A stretch of 64,000 nt of DNA from CAJBNH01 sp964447285 (GTDB lineage Bacteria > Myxococcota_A > UBA9042), in NCBI GenBank assembly GCA_964447285.1, contig CAYURO010000023.1:11764-75763 (forward strand), read 5' to 3'. The position numbers were made by a program, and so were the translations under genes. A model generated the notes under the pieces. It did not search any database and was not told the origin of the DNA. It was given only the letters and a program-made list of their open reading frames with translations. Below are positions 45,155 through 54,475 of the stretch, in pieces. Position 1 is the first letter of the stretch; each line of letters opens with the position of its first letter.

Positions 45155-46435
45155 ATGGCCGCCGGCCCCACCCGACCTGCCCACCCCCATCGCGCCGCCG
45201 CCGCGGAACCGCCTGCGTTGCCGTTGGCCGTGATCGGTTGCGATTTTCGTGTTGCTTCAGCGACTTGGCGCAATCGGCTGTTGCTCTCGGCCGAAGAGCG
45301 TGAGTCCCTGACGGGGGCCCTGCGTGCATCGTGTGGTGCCGAGGGGCTGGTCGTGCTGGAGACCTGCAACCGCATCGAGTGGATTCTGGCGGCGCAACAG
45401 CCGCAGTGGGCCGCTGAGGCGCTGCGCGCGCAAATGGTCGAGCGATGGGTCGGTCTGGCGGGGGCACCGTCGTCGCTGCCCATGCCGTACCTGTACACGG
45501 GGCGCAACGCCGTGCTGCACCTGCTGCGGGTCGCGGTGGGCCTCGAGTCCTTTGTCGTCGGTGAGCGCGAGATCGCGGGGCAGCTGAACCGGGCGGTCGT
45601 CGCCGCGCGCGGTCGGGGGCAGGCGTCGCCCCTGCACAATGCGCTGCAGACGGCCGTGGGGCGAGTGGTCAAGAAAGTCCAACGGTTGCCCCACTGGAGC
45701 CATCCGGGCCGCGGCGTGCATGGGCTGGCCTACGACGCGATTCGCCAGCACTGCCCAGCGACCGACGGCGTGCGCCGCGAGGTCGCCGTGGTGGGCATGG
45801 GCGAGATCGGCCGCAAGACCGCGGGGTTGCTCGCGTCTGCAGGTGGCTACCGGGTGAGGCTGCTGAACCGGACGATTCCGCCGGCGAAGAAGGGCGAGTG
45901 GCTGCCGCTGGCGGACCACCTGACCGACATCGTGCGCACGGTGGACGCGGTGGTGATCGCCACGGGTGCGCAGTCGGCCATCGTGGACTTGTCGGGGCTG
46001 TCGGCGCATCGGCGCAAGCCACTGGTGGTCGTGGACCTGGGGGCGCCTGCGCAAGTCCGCACGCCGCCTGGCGAACCCGTTCTGTATTTCGGGCTGGACG
46101 AGCTGCTGGCGACGCCTGCGGTGGCGCCCGAACCGACGGAGCTGCAGGCGGTTCACGAGCTGGTCGAAGAGGGCGTGCGCGAGTTTCTGGTCGAGTGCAA
46201 CAAGCGTGAGCTCTCGGTGTTGCTGCGGGCGACCCACGACGCCTATGAACGCGTCTCGTATGAGCAATTGCCTGCGGCCCTGGAGGCTGAGCTGGGCGAC
46301 GCGCTGGACCCCGACCGTCGGCGCCGACTGCACAGCGCGATGCGAGACCTGTTCCGCGACTATACGCGGGGACTTGTGCAGGAAATCGAGGCGATCGCCG
46401 AGTCGCGGTCGCGCCATCCCACGGCGGAGCGTTGA
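45155..46435 (+). CDS. hemA: Glutamyl-tRNA reductase
   Basis: A protein of 426 aa. The catalytic Cys is in LVVLETCNRIEW, and the family blocks VGLESFVVGEREIAGQ, VAVVGMGEIGRKTAGLLASA and VVIATGAQSAIV are present. The C-terminal helices end in FRDYTRGLVQEIEAI. The first committed step of C5 heme synthesis converts Glu-tRNA to glutamate-1-semialdehyde. Position after hemG in a tight cluster is consistent; the first ~20 residues (AAGPTRPAHPHRAAAAEPPA) form an unusual Pro/Ala extension. Confidence 0.92.
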   Translation: MAAGPTRPAHPHRAAAAEPPALPLAVIGCDFRVASATWRNRLLLSAEERESLTGALRASCGAEGLVVLETCNRIEWILAAQQPQWAAEALRAQMVERWVGLAGAPSSLPMPYLYTGRNAVLHLLRVAVGLESFVVGEREIAGQLNRAVVAARGRGQASPLHNALQTAVGRVVKKVQRLPHWSHPGRGVHGLAYDAIRQHCPATDGVRREVAVVGMGEIGRKTAGLLASAGGYRVRLLNRTIPPAKKGEWLPLADHLTDIVRTVDAVVIATGAQSAIVDLSGLSAHRRKPLVVVDLGAPAQVRTPPGEPVLYFGLDELLATPAVAPEPTELQAVHELVEEGVREFLVECNKRELSVLLRATHDAYERVSYEQLPAALEAELGDALDPDRRRRLHSAMRDLFRDYTRGLVQEIEAIAESRSRHPTAER

Positions 46436-46436
46436 C

Positions 46437-47354
46437 ATGGAACCCATCGCCGAAGCTGCCAAGGGCGACCTGATGCGTCGCGCCACCCGCGCGTCCTTGA
46501 TCGTGGCGTTGTCCCTTGCGTGCTTCAAGCTGGGTGCTTGGTGGGTCACGGACTCGGTCAGCGTGCTCGCGAGTCTGGTCGATTCGCTGGTCGACCTGAC
46601 GGCTTCGGGGTTGACGCTATTTGCCGTCAAGATCTCGCTGCAACCAGCCGACCACGAACATCGTTTTGGCCACGGCAAGTTCGAGCCCCTGGCAGGGTTG
46701 GGGCAGGCCGCCTTGGTCGGAGGTTCTGCCGTCACGCTGCTGTACTCTGCCGTCCAGCGGTTGCGCGACCCGCAGCCGATTCAGGAGGGCTGGGCGGGCG
46801 TGGCCGTCATGGTCATCGCCAGCATCGCCACGCTGTTCCTGGTCCGCTATCAGCGCCGCGTCATCGCCACCACCGGGTCGACCGCCGTCAGTGCGGACTC
46901 GCTGCACTACCAGACCGACCTGTTGATGAACACGGCGGTCGTGCTGTCGCTGCTCGCCTCGACCTTTCTGGGCTGGACTCTCGTCGATCCGCTATTCGGC
47001 CTGATGGTGGCCGTGCTGGTCGGGCGCAGCGCCTGGCAGATCGGCGCGCGGGCCGTACATCTGCTGATCGACTCGGAGTTTCCTGACCAGGAGCGCAAGG
47101 AGATCATCGCCCGAGCGATGGCGCATCCAGAGGTTCATGGTGTGCACGACCTGCGGACCCGCAACTCCGGCTTGCAGGCGTTCATCCAGTTTCACCTGGA
47201 GTTGGACGGCGAGCTGACGCTGAGGGCCGCGCACGACATCGGTGACGCAGTCGAACTCGAGGTGCTGCAACGCTATCCAGGGGCAGAGGTCATCATCCAC
47301 CTCGATCCCGGCTTCGATGTGCGCAAGGAGTACGGGTTCGAGGTGCGCGGCTGA
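46437..47354 (+). CDS. Cation diffusion facilitator (FieF-like)
   Basis: A protein of 305 aa with about six transmembrane segments. Metal-site residues are visible in SLVDSLVDLTASGLTLFAV, HEHRFGHGKFEPLAGLGQA and ADSLHYQTDLLMN. The C-terminal cytosolic dimer domain starts at about residue 210. FieF-type CDFs export Zn(II) and Fe(II). It starts one base after the hemA stop, so it is co-transcribed with heme genes, which makes iron or zinc export sensible; the ion is inferred. Confidence 0.88.
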   Translation: MEPIAEAAKGDLMRRATRASLIVALSLACFKLGAWWVTDSVSVLASLVDSLVDLTASGLTLFAVKISLQPADHEHRFGHGKFEPLAGLGQAALVGGSAVTLLYSAVQRLRDPQPIQEGWAGVAVMVIASIATLFLVRYQRRVIATTGSTAVSADSLHYQTDLLMNTAVVLSLLASTFLGWTLVDPLFGLMVAVLVGRSAWQIGARAVHLLIDSEFPDQERKEIIARAMAHPEVHGVHDLRTRNSGLQAFIQFHLELDGELTLRAAHDIGDAVELEVLQRYPGAEVIIHLDPGFDVRKEYGFEVRG

Positions 47355-47379
47355 CCTTGGTGAGCGGACGCAGGTCGGC

Positions 47380-48444
47380 TCAGGCGGGGCGGGCTCGCAG
47401 ATACTGCGGTGGCCAGTCGATGCGGTCGCCGAGCTCTTGCGCCGCGTGCAGCGGCCAGTGCGGGTCGCGCAGCAGCTCGCGGCCGACCATCACCGCGTCG
47501 GCGTGACCCGCTGCAAGGATTTGCTCGGCCTGCGTCGCTTGCGTGATCAGACCCACCGCGCTGACCGGCAGCCCGGTTGCGCTTCGGATCGCAGCGGCGA
47601 AAGGCACTTGGAAGCCCGGAGCGGCCGGCACCACCGCATCGGCGACCAACCCGCCCGTCGAGCAGTCGATCAGGTCCACCCCAAGCTCTCCCAGCCGCCG
47701 TGAGAGGACGATCGAGCTCTCCAGATCCCAGCCGCCCTCTTTCCAGTCGGTGGCAGACAGGCGCACGAACAGCGGCAGGTGCTCGGGCCAAGCCGCCCGG
47801 ACCGCGCGCGCGACTTCCAACGGCAGCCGCATCCTCCCCTCCAAGTCTCCGCCCCAAGCGTCAGCGCGCAGGTTCGACAGCGGCGACAGGAACTCGTGCA
47901 GCAGGTAGCCGTGGGCCATGTGGATCTCGGCGACCTCGAACCCAGCCTGATGGGCGCGGTGGGCCCCTTCGGCAAAGGCTTGGACGATCCTGCGAATTCC
48001 AGCTTCGTCCAGCGCGTGCGGCACCGGCATTCCCTGAAACGCGACGGCACTGGGCGCGACGGTCTGCCAGCCTCCCGCTTCCGGGCCCAGCGGCTTGTTG
48101 CCCCGCCAAGGCACATCGGTTGAACCCTTGCGGCCCGCGTGGGCCAACTGGATGGCGGGCGCGGCCCCTTGGCTGTGGCAAAACGCGGCGATCTGCGCCA
48201 ACGCCTGACCGTGCGCGTCGGACCAGATCCCAAGGTCGGCGACGGAGATGCGTCCTTCCGGTGCGACGGCGGTGGCCTCGACCATGACGAGTCCCATGCC
48301 TCCCGCGGCGCGAGCGCCCAAGTGCACCAAGTGCCAATCCGCAGGGAACCCGTCCTGGGCAGAGTACTGGCACATCGGTGGCAGCCATACGCGGTTGCGA
48401 AGGGTCAGGCTGCGCAGGGAAAGGGGCGAGAACAGTTGAGACAT
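47380..48444 (-). CDS. YqjM-type old yellow enzyme (NADH:flavin oxidoreductase)
   Basis: A protein of 354 aa starting MSQLFSPLSLRSLTLRNR; a longer frame starts in poor sequence. OYE features: the flavin-modulating Cys in PPMCQYSAQDG, IQLAHAGRKG, FEVAEIHMAHGYLLHEFLSP, and a C-terminal AVMVGRELLRDPHW. This combination marks the YqjM (thermophilic-like) class, which reduces activated C=C bonds with NADPH and FMN. It converges with the CDF gene (25-bp gap) and is divergent from the INO1 gene. Confidence 0.9.
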   Translation of the reverse strand: MSQLFSPLSLRSLTLRNRVWLPPMCQYSAQDGFPADWHLVHLGARAAGGMGLVMVEATAVAPEGRISVADLGIWSDAHGQALAQIAAFCHSQGAAPAIQLAHAGRKGSTDVPWRGNKPLGPEAGGWQTVAPSAVAFQGMPVPHALDEAGIRRIVQAFAEGAHRAHQAGFEVAEIHMAHGYLLHEFLSPLSNLRADAWGGDLEGRMRLPLEVARAVRAAWPEHLPLFVRLSATDWKEGGWDLESSIVLSRRLGELGVDLIDCSTGGLVADAVVPAAPGFQVPFAAAIRSATGLPVSAVGLITQATQAEQILAAGHADAVMVGRELLRDPHWPLHAAQELGDRIDWPPQYLRARPA

Positions 48445-48700
48445 CTGCGACTCCACCCGGGCACGGCACCCGCGATGTCGGGTTATCAGCGTGCGGGACG
48501 AAAGGCAACGAACGCGTGCGCGAAAGCAAACCCGGGCCCTCAGCAACACTTGGTAACACGCGCGAAACGCATCCGGTGGCCGGGACCGTCATCCTACCTG
48601 CGCGCGCCACACACGTTGGCCACGGTTTCACCGGACTACCTTCCCTCATCCCCTCACACTTTGAGGTGCCGGGTCTGGTTTCCCCATGAGGAGTTCTGTC

Positions 48701-50059
48701 ATGTCCAACCGCTTTGTCTCCACTCCCGCCCGTGGCCGCGTGGCCGTCCTGATCCCCGGATTGGGAGCCGTTGCGACCACCTTTATCGCCGGCGTCGCAC
48801 TGTCGCGCCTTGGCCTCGGGCGTCCGATTGGCTCGCTGACCCAGCTGGGCACCGCCCGCGTCGGTCGACGGACGGATGGGCGCACTGTGCCGATCAAGGA
48901 GTTGGTACCCCTTGCGAGCATGGACGACCTGGTGTTCGGCGCCTGGGACATCGTCAGCGAGAATGCGTGGCAGGTGGCTTTGCGCTCTGATGTGCTGCCG
49001 CGCGAGCAGCTGGACCCGATTCGCGACCAACTGGAGAAGATCCAGCCCCGCCGCGGTATCTACGATCCCGAATTCGTGCGGCGGATTGCCGTTGACCACG
49101 CGATGCCGGAGCAGGGACACCGCGCCAGAATCGCCCGCGTTCGTCAAGACATCCGTGAGTTCATGGCCGAGCTGGGTGCCGACCGTGCGGTGATGATCAC
49201 GTGCGCATCGACGGAGACGTGGCGTCCGGCTCCCGACTGCCTGCAAGACCTGGCCGCGCTGGAGCAGGCGCTGGACGACAACCACCCCGACATTTCGCCG
49301 GCGCTGTTGTACGCCTATGCCGCGATCCGCGAGGGCGTTCCGTATGCCAACTCGACCCCGAATGCAGCGGCAGACACCCCGGCGCTGCTGCAGCTGGCGC
49401 GCGAGCAGGGCGTGCCGACGGCGGGCAAGGACCTGAAGACCGGCCAGACGATGATGAAGACGGTGCTGGCGCCGATGCTGAAGGCCCGGATGTTGGGGCT
49501 GAACGGCTGGTTCTCGACGAATATCCTGGGCAATCGCGATGGCGAAGTGCTGGACGACCCGCAGGCGTTCAAGGCCAAAGAGGTCACGAAGACCAGCGTA
49601 CTGGACACGATCCTGCAGCCGGGCGAATACCCCGACCTCTACTCGAAGTTCTCGCACAAGGTCTCGATCCACTACTACCCGCCGCGTGGCGACCAGAAAG
49701 AAGGCTGGGACAACATCGATCTCTTCGGTTGGATGGGCATGCCGATGCAGATCAAGGTGAATTTCCTGTGCCGCGACTCGATTCTGGCGGCGCCGCTGGT
49801 CCTTGACCTTGTGCTGTTCCTGGACCTGGCCAAGCGGGCAGAGTGGCGCGGCGTGCAGGAATGGCTTTCCTTCTACTTCAAGCTGCCGACGACGCCGGTG
49901 GGCCTGTATCCGGAGCACGACCTGTTCATCCAGCTGACGAAGCTGAAGAACACCCTGCGCGTTCTGGCCGGCGAGGAGCCCATCACGCATCTGGGTCTGG
50001 ACTACTACGGTGACGACCTGCCCCTGCCCGAGGCACTGGAAGCCGCAGAAGAAAGGTAG
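48701..50059 (+). CDS. ino1: Myo-inositol-1-phosphate synthase
   Basis: A protein of 452 aa; GAGGAG at 48687-48692 favours the ATG at 48701 (an ATG at 48686 overlaps that site). The Rossmann start GRVAVLIPGLGAVATTFIAG, the DLVFGAWDI segment, and LKTGQTMMKTVLAPMLKARM, NILGNRDGEVL and FLCRDSILAAPLVLDLV match inositol-phosphate synthases. It isomerises glucose-6-phosphate to 1D-myo-inositol-3-phosphate with NAD. It heads a nine-gene unit; the next gene encodes a CDP-alcohol phosphatidyltransferase, the enzyme class that uses this product to make phosphatidylinositol phosphate. Confidence 0.92.
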   Translation: MSNRFVSTPARGRVAVLIPGLGAVATTFIAGVALSRLGLGRPIGSLTQLGTARVGRRTDGRTVPIKELVPLASMDDLVFGAWDIVSENAWQVALRSDVLPREQLDPIRDQLEKIQPRRGIYDPEFVRRIAVDHAMPEQGHRARIARVRQDIREFMAELGADRAVMITCASTETWRPAPDCLQDLAALEQALDDNHPDISPALLYAYAAIREGVPYANSTPNAAADTPALLQLAREQGVPTAGKDLKTGQTMMKTVLAPMLKARMLGLNGWFSTNILGNRDGEVLDDPQAFKAKEVTKTSVLDTILQPGEYPDLYSKFSHKVSIHYYPPRGDQKEGWDNIDLFGWMGMPMQIKVNFLCRDSILAAPLVLDLVLFLDLAKRAEWRGVQEWLSFYFKLPTTPVGLYPEHDLFIQLTKLKNTLRVLAGEEPITHLGLDYYGDDLPLPEALEAAEER

Positions 50060-50093
50060 CTTCTCGGGTCCGCCGCTTCAGCTGGAGAAGGAC

Positions 50094-51338
50094 ATGGATT
50101 GGCTGCAAACGGTGCTGGATGGCTTGGCAGGGCACCTCTCGCCGACCGCGCGGGTGTGGACGGCGCTGTCGCCTGCGCTGGCGGTGTCGGCGTGGTTCCT
50201 GGTTGGGTTCGCGATCTTCTCGGTGCAGGCCTGGCGTCATGGCGTGCCCACCGACGCGGAGACCGTGAAGCGCGGGGACAGCTTGCTGGCCGGTGCCTAC
50301 ATCCGCCACTTCCTGTTCTGGTTGATTCGCCCGCTCGACCGACTGTTGTACCGCAGCGGCATCCCGGCCAACGGCATCACCACGCTGGCGGTGTTGGTCG
50401 GGATCGCCGCGGGCGTTGCGGTGGCGGCCGGACGGTTCGCGTTGGGCGGCTGGCTATTCCTCGCGTCGGGCGTGCTCGACACACTGGACGGCCGCGTGGC
50501 GCGCGCGCGGGGTGAGGTGACGGCGGCCGGCGGTGCCTTGGACTCGGTGCTGGACCGCTATGCCGACGCCGCAATCCTGATGGGTCTCGGGTGGTACTAC
50601 CGCGACTCGTGGATCCTGCTGCTGGTGTTGGCGGCCCTGCTTGGCTCGTCCCTGGTGCCGTACGTGCGGGCGAAGAGCGAAAGCTTGGGCTTTCCGCAAA
50701 AGGACGGCCTGATGGGCCGGGCCGAGCGCGTGCTGTACATGGGCGTCGCGGTGGCGCTGAGTCCGGTGCTCGAGGCGCTGTGGAACCCGACCGACCCGCA
50801 TCCGCGTCACTGGCTGGCGGTCGCTGGCATCGGTCTTGTCGCGGTGCTGTCGAACATCACGGCAATCCAGCGTCTGGTCGGGCTGTTGAACGCGCTGACT
50901 CCGCCGGATGCCGTGACCGGTGCGCGGCGGTCGCCAAGATCCATCGTGGTGTGGAATGCCACCGCCGCAGGGGTTGCGACGCTGATCGACTACGGCGTCG
51001 TGTTGGTTTTGGTCCAAGGATTCAGCCTGCCTCCCGCATTGGCGACGCTTCTGGGTTGTCTGGTCGGCGGCGTGGTCAACTTCGGCCTGAACCGGGCGGT
51101 GACTTTCCGCAGCGACGGCCCGATCGGCCCCCAAGTGGGGCGCTACACCTTCATCAGCGCGTCCAGTGCATTGCTGAACGCCGGCGGCATCGCCCTGCTG
51201 GCGCTTCACCCCGCCATCGACTACCGCATCGCGTGGTGGCTGGTGCGTGGTGCCGTGTGGCTGACATGGAACCTGCCGATGCAACGCGACTTCGTCTTCC
51301 ACACCCCGTCGGACGCAAGCGGCGTCAAGGCCGCCTGA
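50094..51338 (+). CDS. CDP-alcohol phosphatidyltransferase fused to a GtrA-like membrane domain
   Basis: A protein of 414 aa, with GGAG ahead of the ATG. Residues about 80-275 form the CDP-OH-P enzyme. The motif D129xxD132G133xxA136R137-x8-G146-x3-D150-x3-D154 is complete, so it should be active. Given the INO1 gene 34 bp upstream, the best guess is phosphatidylinositol-phosphate synthase (CDP-diacylglycerol plus inositol phosphate). Residues about 285-405 are a GtrA-like four-helix membrane domain (LLGCLVGGVVNFGLNRAVTF, FISASSALLNAGGIALLALH). GtrA proteins are linked to flipping or anchoring lipid-linked sugars. The fusion suggests synthesis coupled to translocation, which is an inference. 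Confidence 0.88.
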   Translation: MDWLQTVLDGLAGHLSPTARVWTALSPALAVSAWFLVGFAIFSVQAWRHGVPTDAETVKRGDSLLAGAYIRHFLFWLIRPLDRLLYRSGIPANGITTLAVLVGIAAGVAVAAGRFALGGWLFLASGVLDTLDGRVARARGEVTAAGGALDSVLDRYADAAILMGLGWYYRDSWILLLVLAALLGSSLVPYVRAKSESLGFPQKDGLMGRAERVLYMGVAVALSPVLEALWNPTDPHPRHWLAVAGIGLVAVLSNITAIQRLVGLLNALTPPDAVTGARRSPRSIVVWNATAAGVATLIDYGVVLVLVQGFSLPPALATLLGCLVGGVVNFGLNRAVTFRSDGPIGPQVGRYTFISASSALLNAGGIALLALHPAIDYRIAWWLVRGAVWLTWNLPMQRDFVFHTPSDASGVKAA

Positions 51339-51353
51339 CCCGGAGAGTGCACC

Positions 51354-53810
51354 GTGACCGGATCCTTGGGGCATACCTTGGAACGCGCGCTGGCCCGAGT
51401 CGCGCGAGTCGGCTTTCGCAAGCCTCTGCTTTCTCTTGTGATCGTGGCGCTGATGACCGCGGTGACCGGCGCGTGGGCTTGGGGTGTGCGGCTCGACGCA
51501 GACCTGACCGGGCTGCTGCCTAAGAGCTTCGAGAGCATCCGTGGCTTGGAAGAGCTGCAAAAGCGCTTCGGCGGCATCGGCTACGTGGTGGTCGTCGGGC
51601 AGGGCAAAGACATCGAGGGGTTGCGTCGCTTCGCCGAGGACGCAGCAGCACGCTTGCAGAAGCTGCCGGACGTGCGCTGGGTCGACTACCGCCGCGAGAC
51701 GGAATTCTTCAAGGATCACGGTCTCTACTACCTGAGCATCTCCGACCTCGAGACCATTCACGACCGCCTGCAGGCGCGGTACAAGTTTGAGAAGCGCAAG
51801 GCGAATCCGCTCTACGTGCAGCTCGAGGACGAGGCACCACCGTCGGTCGACTTCACCGACATCCTGAACCGCGTGGCGGGAAGCACGGATGACCGGTTGG
51901 CGGGCGACGGCGAGCCGTACTATCTGGACGCCAAGGCGGGCCAGGTGGTCGTGATGGCCAAGCCGGCGCGCACCTCGGTCGACCTGAAGTACGCGAAACA
52001 GCTGCTGGAACGCGTTCAGCTCGAGATCCGCGCGATGGACTCGACGAAGTACGGCCCAGGCTTTCAGACCGCCATGACCGGGACGTTCCAGAAGAAGGTC
52101 GACCAGCAATCGCAGATCAGCTCGGACATTGCGGTGTCCAGCGGTCTCGCCTTCCTGCTGGTGATCCTCTATCTGATCGCACACTTCCGCAGCATCGGTG
52201 CGGTTGCGATGGTGCTGTTGCCGACCAGCATCGGCTTGGTGTGGACCTATGGCTTCGTGGGCCAGGCGTACGGCTCGGTGAACCTGCTGACCGGCTTTCT
52301 GGGCGCGATCCTCGGTGGTCTGGGTACCGAGCACGGCATTCACTTGCTGGGACGTTTCGCAGCCTTGCGACGCGAGGGACGCGAACCGGAGGACGCCGCT
52401 GCCGAGGCCTTTGCACACACCGGCACCTCAGCGTTGGTGTCCGCCGTCGTCGCTGCGTTGACCTTCTTGAGCTTGGCGATCAGCGAGTTCCGCGCGTTTC
52501 GCGAGTTTGGCGTGATCGCCGCGTTTGGCATGGTGGCGGTGTGGGTGGCGTACATGGCGCTGCTGCCGGCGCTTGTTGCGCTGTGGACGCGTTGGGCCCC
52601 GAACCGCCCGCTGGCGCCCCCGGTGCGACCGTCGAAATCCTATCTCGCACGCTATGTTCCCCGTTTCGCCCGGACGATTCTCGTCGTGGGCGTGCTGGCG
52701 ATGCTGGCGCTGACGGTGATGGCGCGCAACGTGAGTTTCGACTACGACTTCGCGGCATTGGAGGACGGAGCGCTGCCCTCGTTCCGTCTGGACCACGACG
52801 TCAACAAGATCCTGGGCTACTCGCAGACGCCGGTGGTGCTGCTGACCGACCGACCGCAGGACGAGCGCGCCGTCGTCGACGAATTGCACAGGCGCAGCAA
52901 GCAGCTGGGCAAGGCCACGGCGATCGACTTCGTGGGCGCACTGGAGGACCTGGTGCCGCCGGGACAGCCGGCCAAACGCGTCATCCTCGACCGCATCGCT
53001 TTGGTGACGGACCGCATCGATCCGGCACGCATCGAGAAGGACCAGCGCGCCCGCTTCGACGATCTGCGCCGCGCCGTGGCGGCCAAGCCTTTCGCACGGC
53101 AGGACCTGCCCCCAGGGATTCGCCGGCAGTTCGAGGGCATCGGCGTGTCCAAGGCCGGATTCGTGCTGGTGTTTCCCAGTGTCAGTCTGGCCGACGGCGA
53201 GAAGGTGCAGGCGCTGGCCAAAGAGGTCCGCAAGGTTCCGCTGGCCGATGGCCGCAACGTGACGGCGTCGGGCGATGCCATGGTGCTGGCCGACATCCTC
53301 GAGATGGTGGTGCGCGAGTCGCCGTGGGTCCTGCTGGCGGCAACGCTGTCGGTGCTGCTGGCGACGTGGCTGATGCTCGGGTCGCTGAGTTTGGCGCTGG
53401 TGTGCATCGCCCCGACGGTGCTGTCGATGGTGGCGTTGGCGGGCGTGATGCCGCTGCTGGGTCTGCCGTTCAACTACCTGAACATTCTGGTGGTTCCCGT
53501 TCTCGTCGGCACAACGGTCGACGGCGCGGTGCATCTGGTGACGCGACTTCGCGAACCCGGCGAGCCGTTCGAGGCCGCGTATGCCGAGACCAGCCGTGCG
53601 GTGGCCGGCGGCTTGCTGACCAGCGCGGTCGGCTTCGGCGCGCTGTTGCTGGCGGACCATCCCGGGTTGCAGAGCGTCGGCAAGTTGGCCGTGCTCGGCT
53701 TCTCCGTCAACCTGCTGTTCATGCTGCTGTTCCTGCCGGCGTCCCTGTGGGTCGCCCGGCGCTGGAAAACCCCTGCCGCCGCAACTGCGGCCCCGGAGGC
53801 CTCAAAGTGA
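51354..53810 (+). CDS. MMPL/RND-family lipid transporter (HpnN-like)
   Basis: A protein of 818 aa from a GTG start with CGGAGAG upstream. It has two halves with the RND/MMPL topology, each with a periplasmic loop and a hydrophobic core. Hallmarks are FGGIGYVVVVGQGKDIEG, LTGFLGAILGGLGTEHGIHL (first core) and LVGTTVDGAVHLVTRLRE (second core). SSGLAFLLVILYLIAHFRSI is typical of MMPL. The overall length and order resemble HpnN (hopanoid transport) and other SSD-containing RND lipid carriers. The next gene encodes a MlaC/HpnM-like protein, as in hpn clusters. An inositol-lipid or hopanoid cargo is inferred from context. Confidence 0.85.
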   Translation: MTGSLGHTLERALARVARVGFRKPLLSLVIVALMTAVTGAWAWGVRLDADLTGLLPKSFESIRGLEELQKRFGGIGYVVVVGQGKDIEGLRRFAEDAAARLQKLPDVRWVDYRRETEFFKDHGLYYLSISDLETIHDRLQARYKFEKRKANPLYVQLEDEAPPSVDFTDILNRVAGSTDDRLAGDGEPYYLDAKAGQVVVMAKPARTSVDLKYAKQLLERVQLEIRAMDSTKYGPGFQTAMTGTFQKKVDQQSQISSDIAVSSGLAFLLVILYLIAHFRSIGAVAMVLLPTSIGLVWTYGFVGQAYGSVNLLTGFLGAILGGLGTEHGIHLLGRFAALRREGREPEDAAAEAFAHTGTSALVSAVVAALTFLSLAISEFRAFREFGVIAAFGMVAVWVAYMALLPALVALWTRWAPNRPLAPPVRPSKSYLARYVPRFARTILVVGVLAMLALTVMARNVSFDYDFAALEDGALPSFRLDHDVNKILGYSQTPVVLLTDRPQDERAVVDELHRRSKQLGKATAIDFVGALEDLVPPGQPAKRVILDRIALVTDRIDPARIEKDQRARFDDLRRAVAAKPFARQDLPPGIRRQFEGIGVSKAGFVLVFPSVSLADGEKVQALAKEVRKVPLADGRNVTASGDAMVLADILEMVVRESPWVLLAATLSVLLATWLMLGSLSLALVCIAPTVLSMVALAGVMPLLGLPFNYLNILVVPVLVGTTVDGAVHLVTRLREPGEPFEAAYAETSRAVAGGLLTSAVGFGALLLADHPGLQSVGKLAVLGFSVNLLFMLLFLPASLWVARRWKTPAAATAAPEASK

Positions 53811-54469
53811 CCCCCCGCCATCTCCCGATTGCCACGTCTGTCGTGACCCTGTCTTTGGTCGCCTCGATCGCGTTCGCTGCGCCTGCCAAGAAGGCTCCGG
53901 CTGCCCCCGCCAAGGCCCCTGCCGTCGCCCCTGTGGCTGCCGTTTCTCTAGACCCGGTCGCCCGCACCCAAGCGCTGATCGCTGCCTTTGAGAAGGTCCC
54001 GGCACGCGTCAAGGGTGCCGCCAGCGACAAGGGGTTTGCCGAACTCGACGGCTTCCTCGACTTCGACGCGATCACACAGGACCCGATCCGGCCCCACCTG
54101 GCCAAGCTGGACGCCAAGCAGAAGGCCGAGTACATGACGAAATTTCGTGAGGTCGTGCGCCTCGTTGCCTATCCCGACACCGGAGCCTTCTTCCGCGGCG
54201 CCAAGGTCAAGGTCGGCGCCGCACGTCCCGGCACCGGTGGTTCGTGGGTTGACTTGGACACGCGGTCGCCTGAGGACAGCGTGGACGTGCGCGTGGGTCT
54301 GCTGTGGAAGTCGGTGGGTGGCACGCTGAAGGTGGCGGACCTGACCTTCGACGGCGACTCGCTGATCCGTGACTATCAGAATCAGTTCGGGCGGATTCTG
54401 GCCAAGGAAGGTGCGGCGGGGCTGCTGAAGCGGCTGGAAGACAAGCGTGCCGAGCTCGGCCGGAAGTAG
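53807..54469 (+). CDS. MlaC/HpnM-like periplasmic lipid-binding protein
   Basis: A protein of 220 aa with a GTG start overlapping the transporter stop (GTGA), and CCGGAGG upstream. A signal peptide (hydrophobic run IATSVVTLSLVASIAFA) is followed by a Lys/Ala/Pro linker (KKAPAAPAKAPAVAP). The domain FAELDGFLDFDAITQDPI, KAEYMTKFREVVRLVAYP, then YQNQFGRILAKEGAAGLLKR fits the MlaC/Ttg2D fold (PF05494), which shuttles phospholipids between membranes. It is the expected partner of the HpnN-like transporter. Confidence 0.85.
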   Translation: MTPRHLPIATSVVTLSLVASIAFAAPAKKAPAAPAKAPAVAPVAAVSLDPVARTQALIAAFEKVPARVKGAASDKGFAELDGFLDFDAITQDPIRPHLAKLDAKQKAEYMTKFREVVRLVAYPDTGAFFRGAKVKVGAARPGTGGSWVDLDTRSPEDSVDVRVGLLWKSVGGTLKVADLTFDGDSLIRDYQNQFGRILAKEGAAGLLKRLEDKRAELGRK

Positions 54470-54475
54470 GACGCC

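Noticed and set aside
47861..49990. 709-aa minus-strand frame across the INO1 and OYE region
   Set aside because: INO1 on the plus strand and the OYE gene have clear family motifs. This frame is Arg/Gln/His-rich and carries none.
50454..53660. Long minus-strand frames (654 and 410 aa) opposite the CDP-OH-P and MMPL genes
   Set aside because: They are His/Gln/Arg-rich mirrors of GC-rich membrane-protein genes with no motif.
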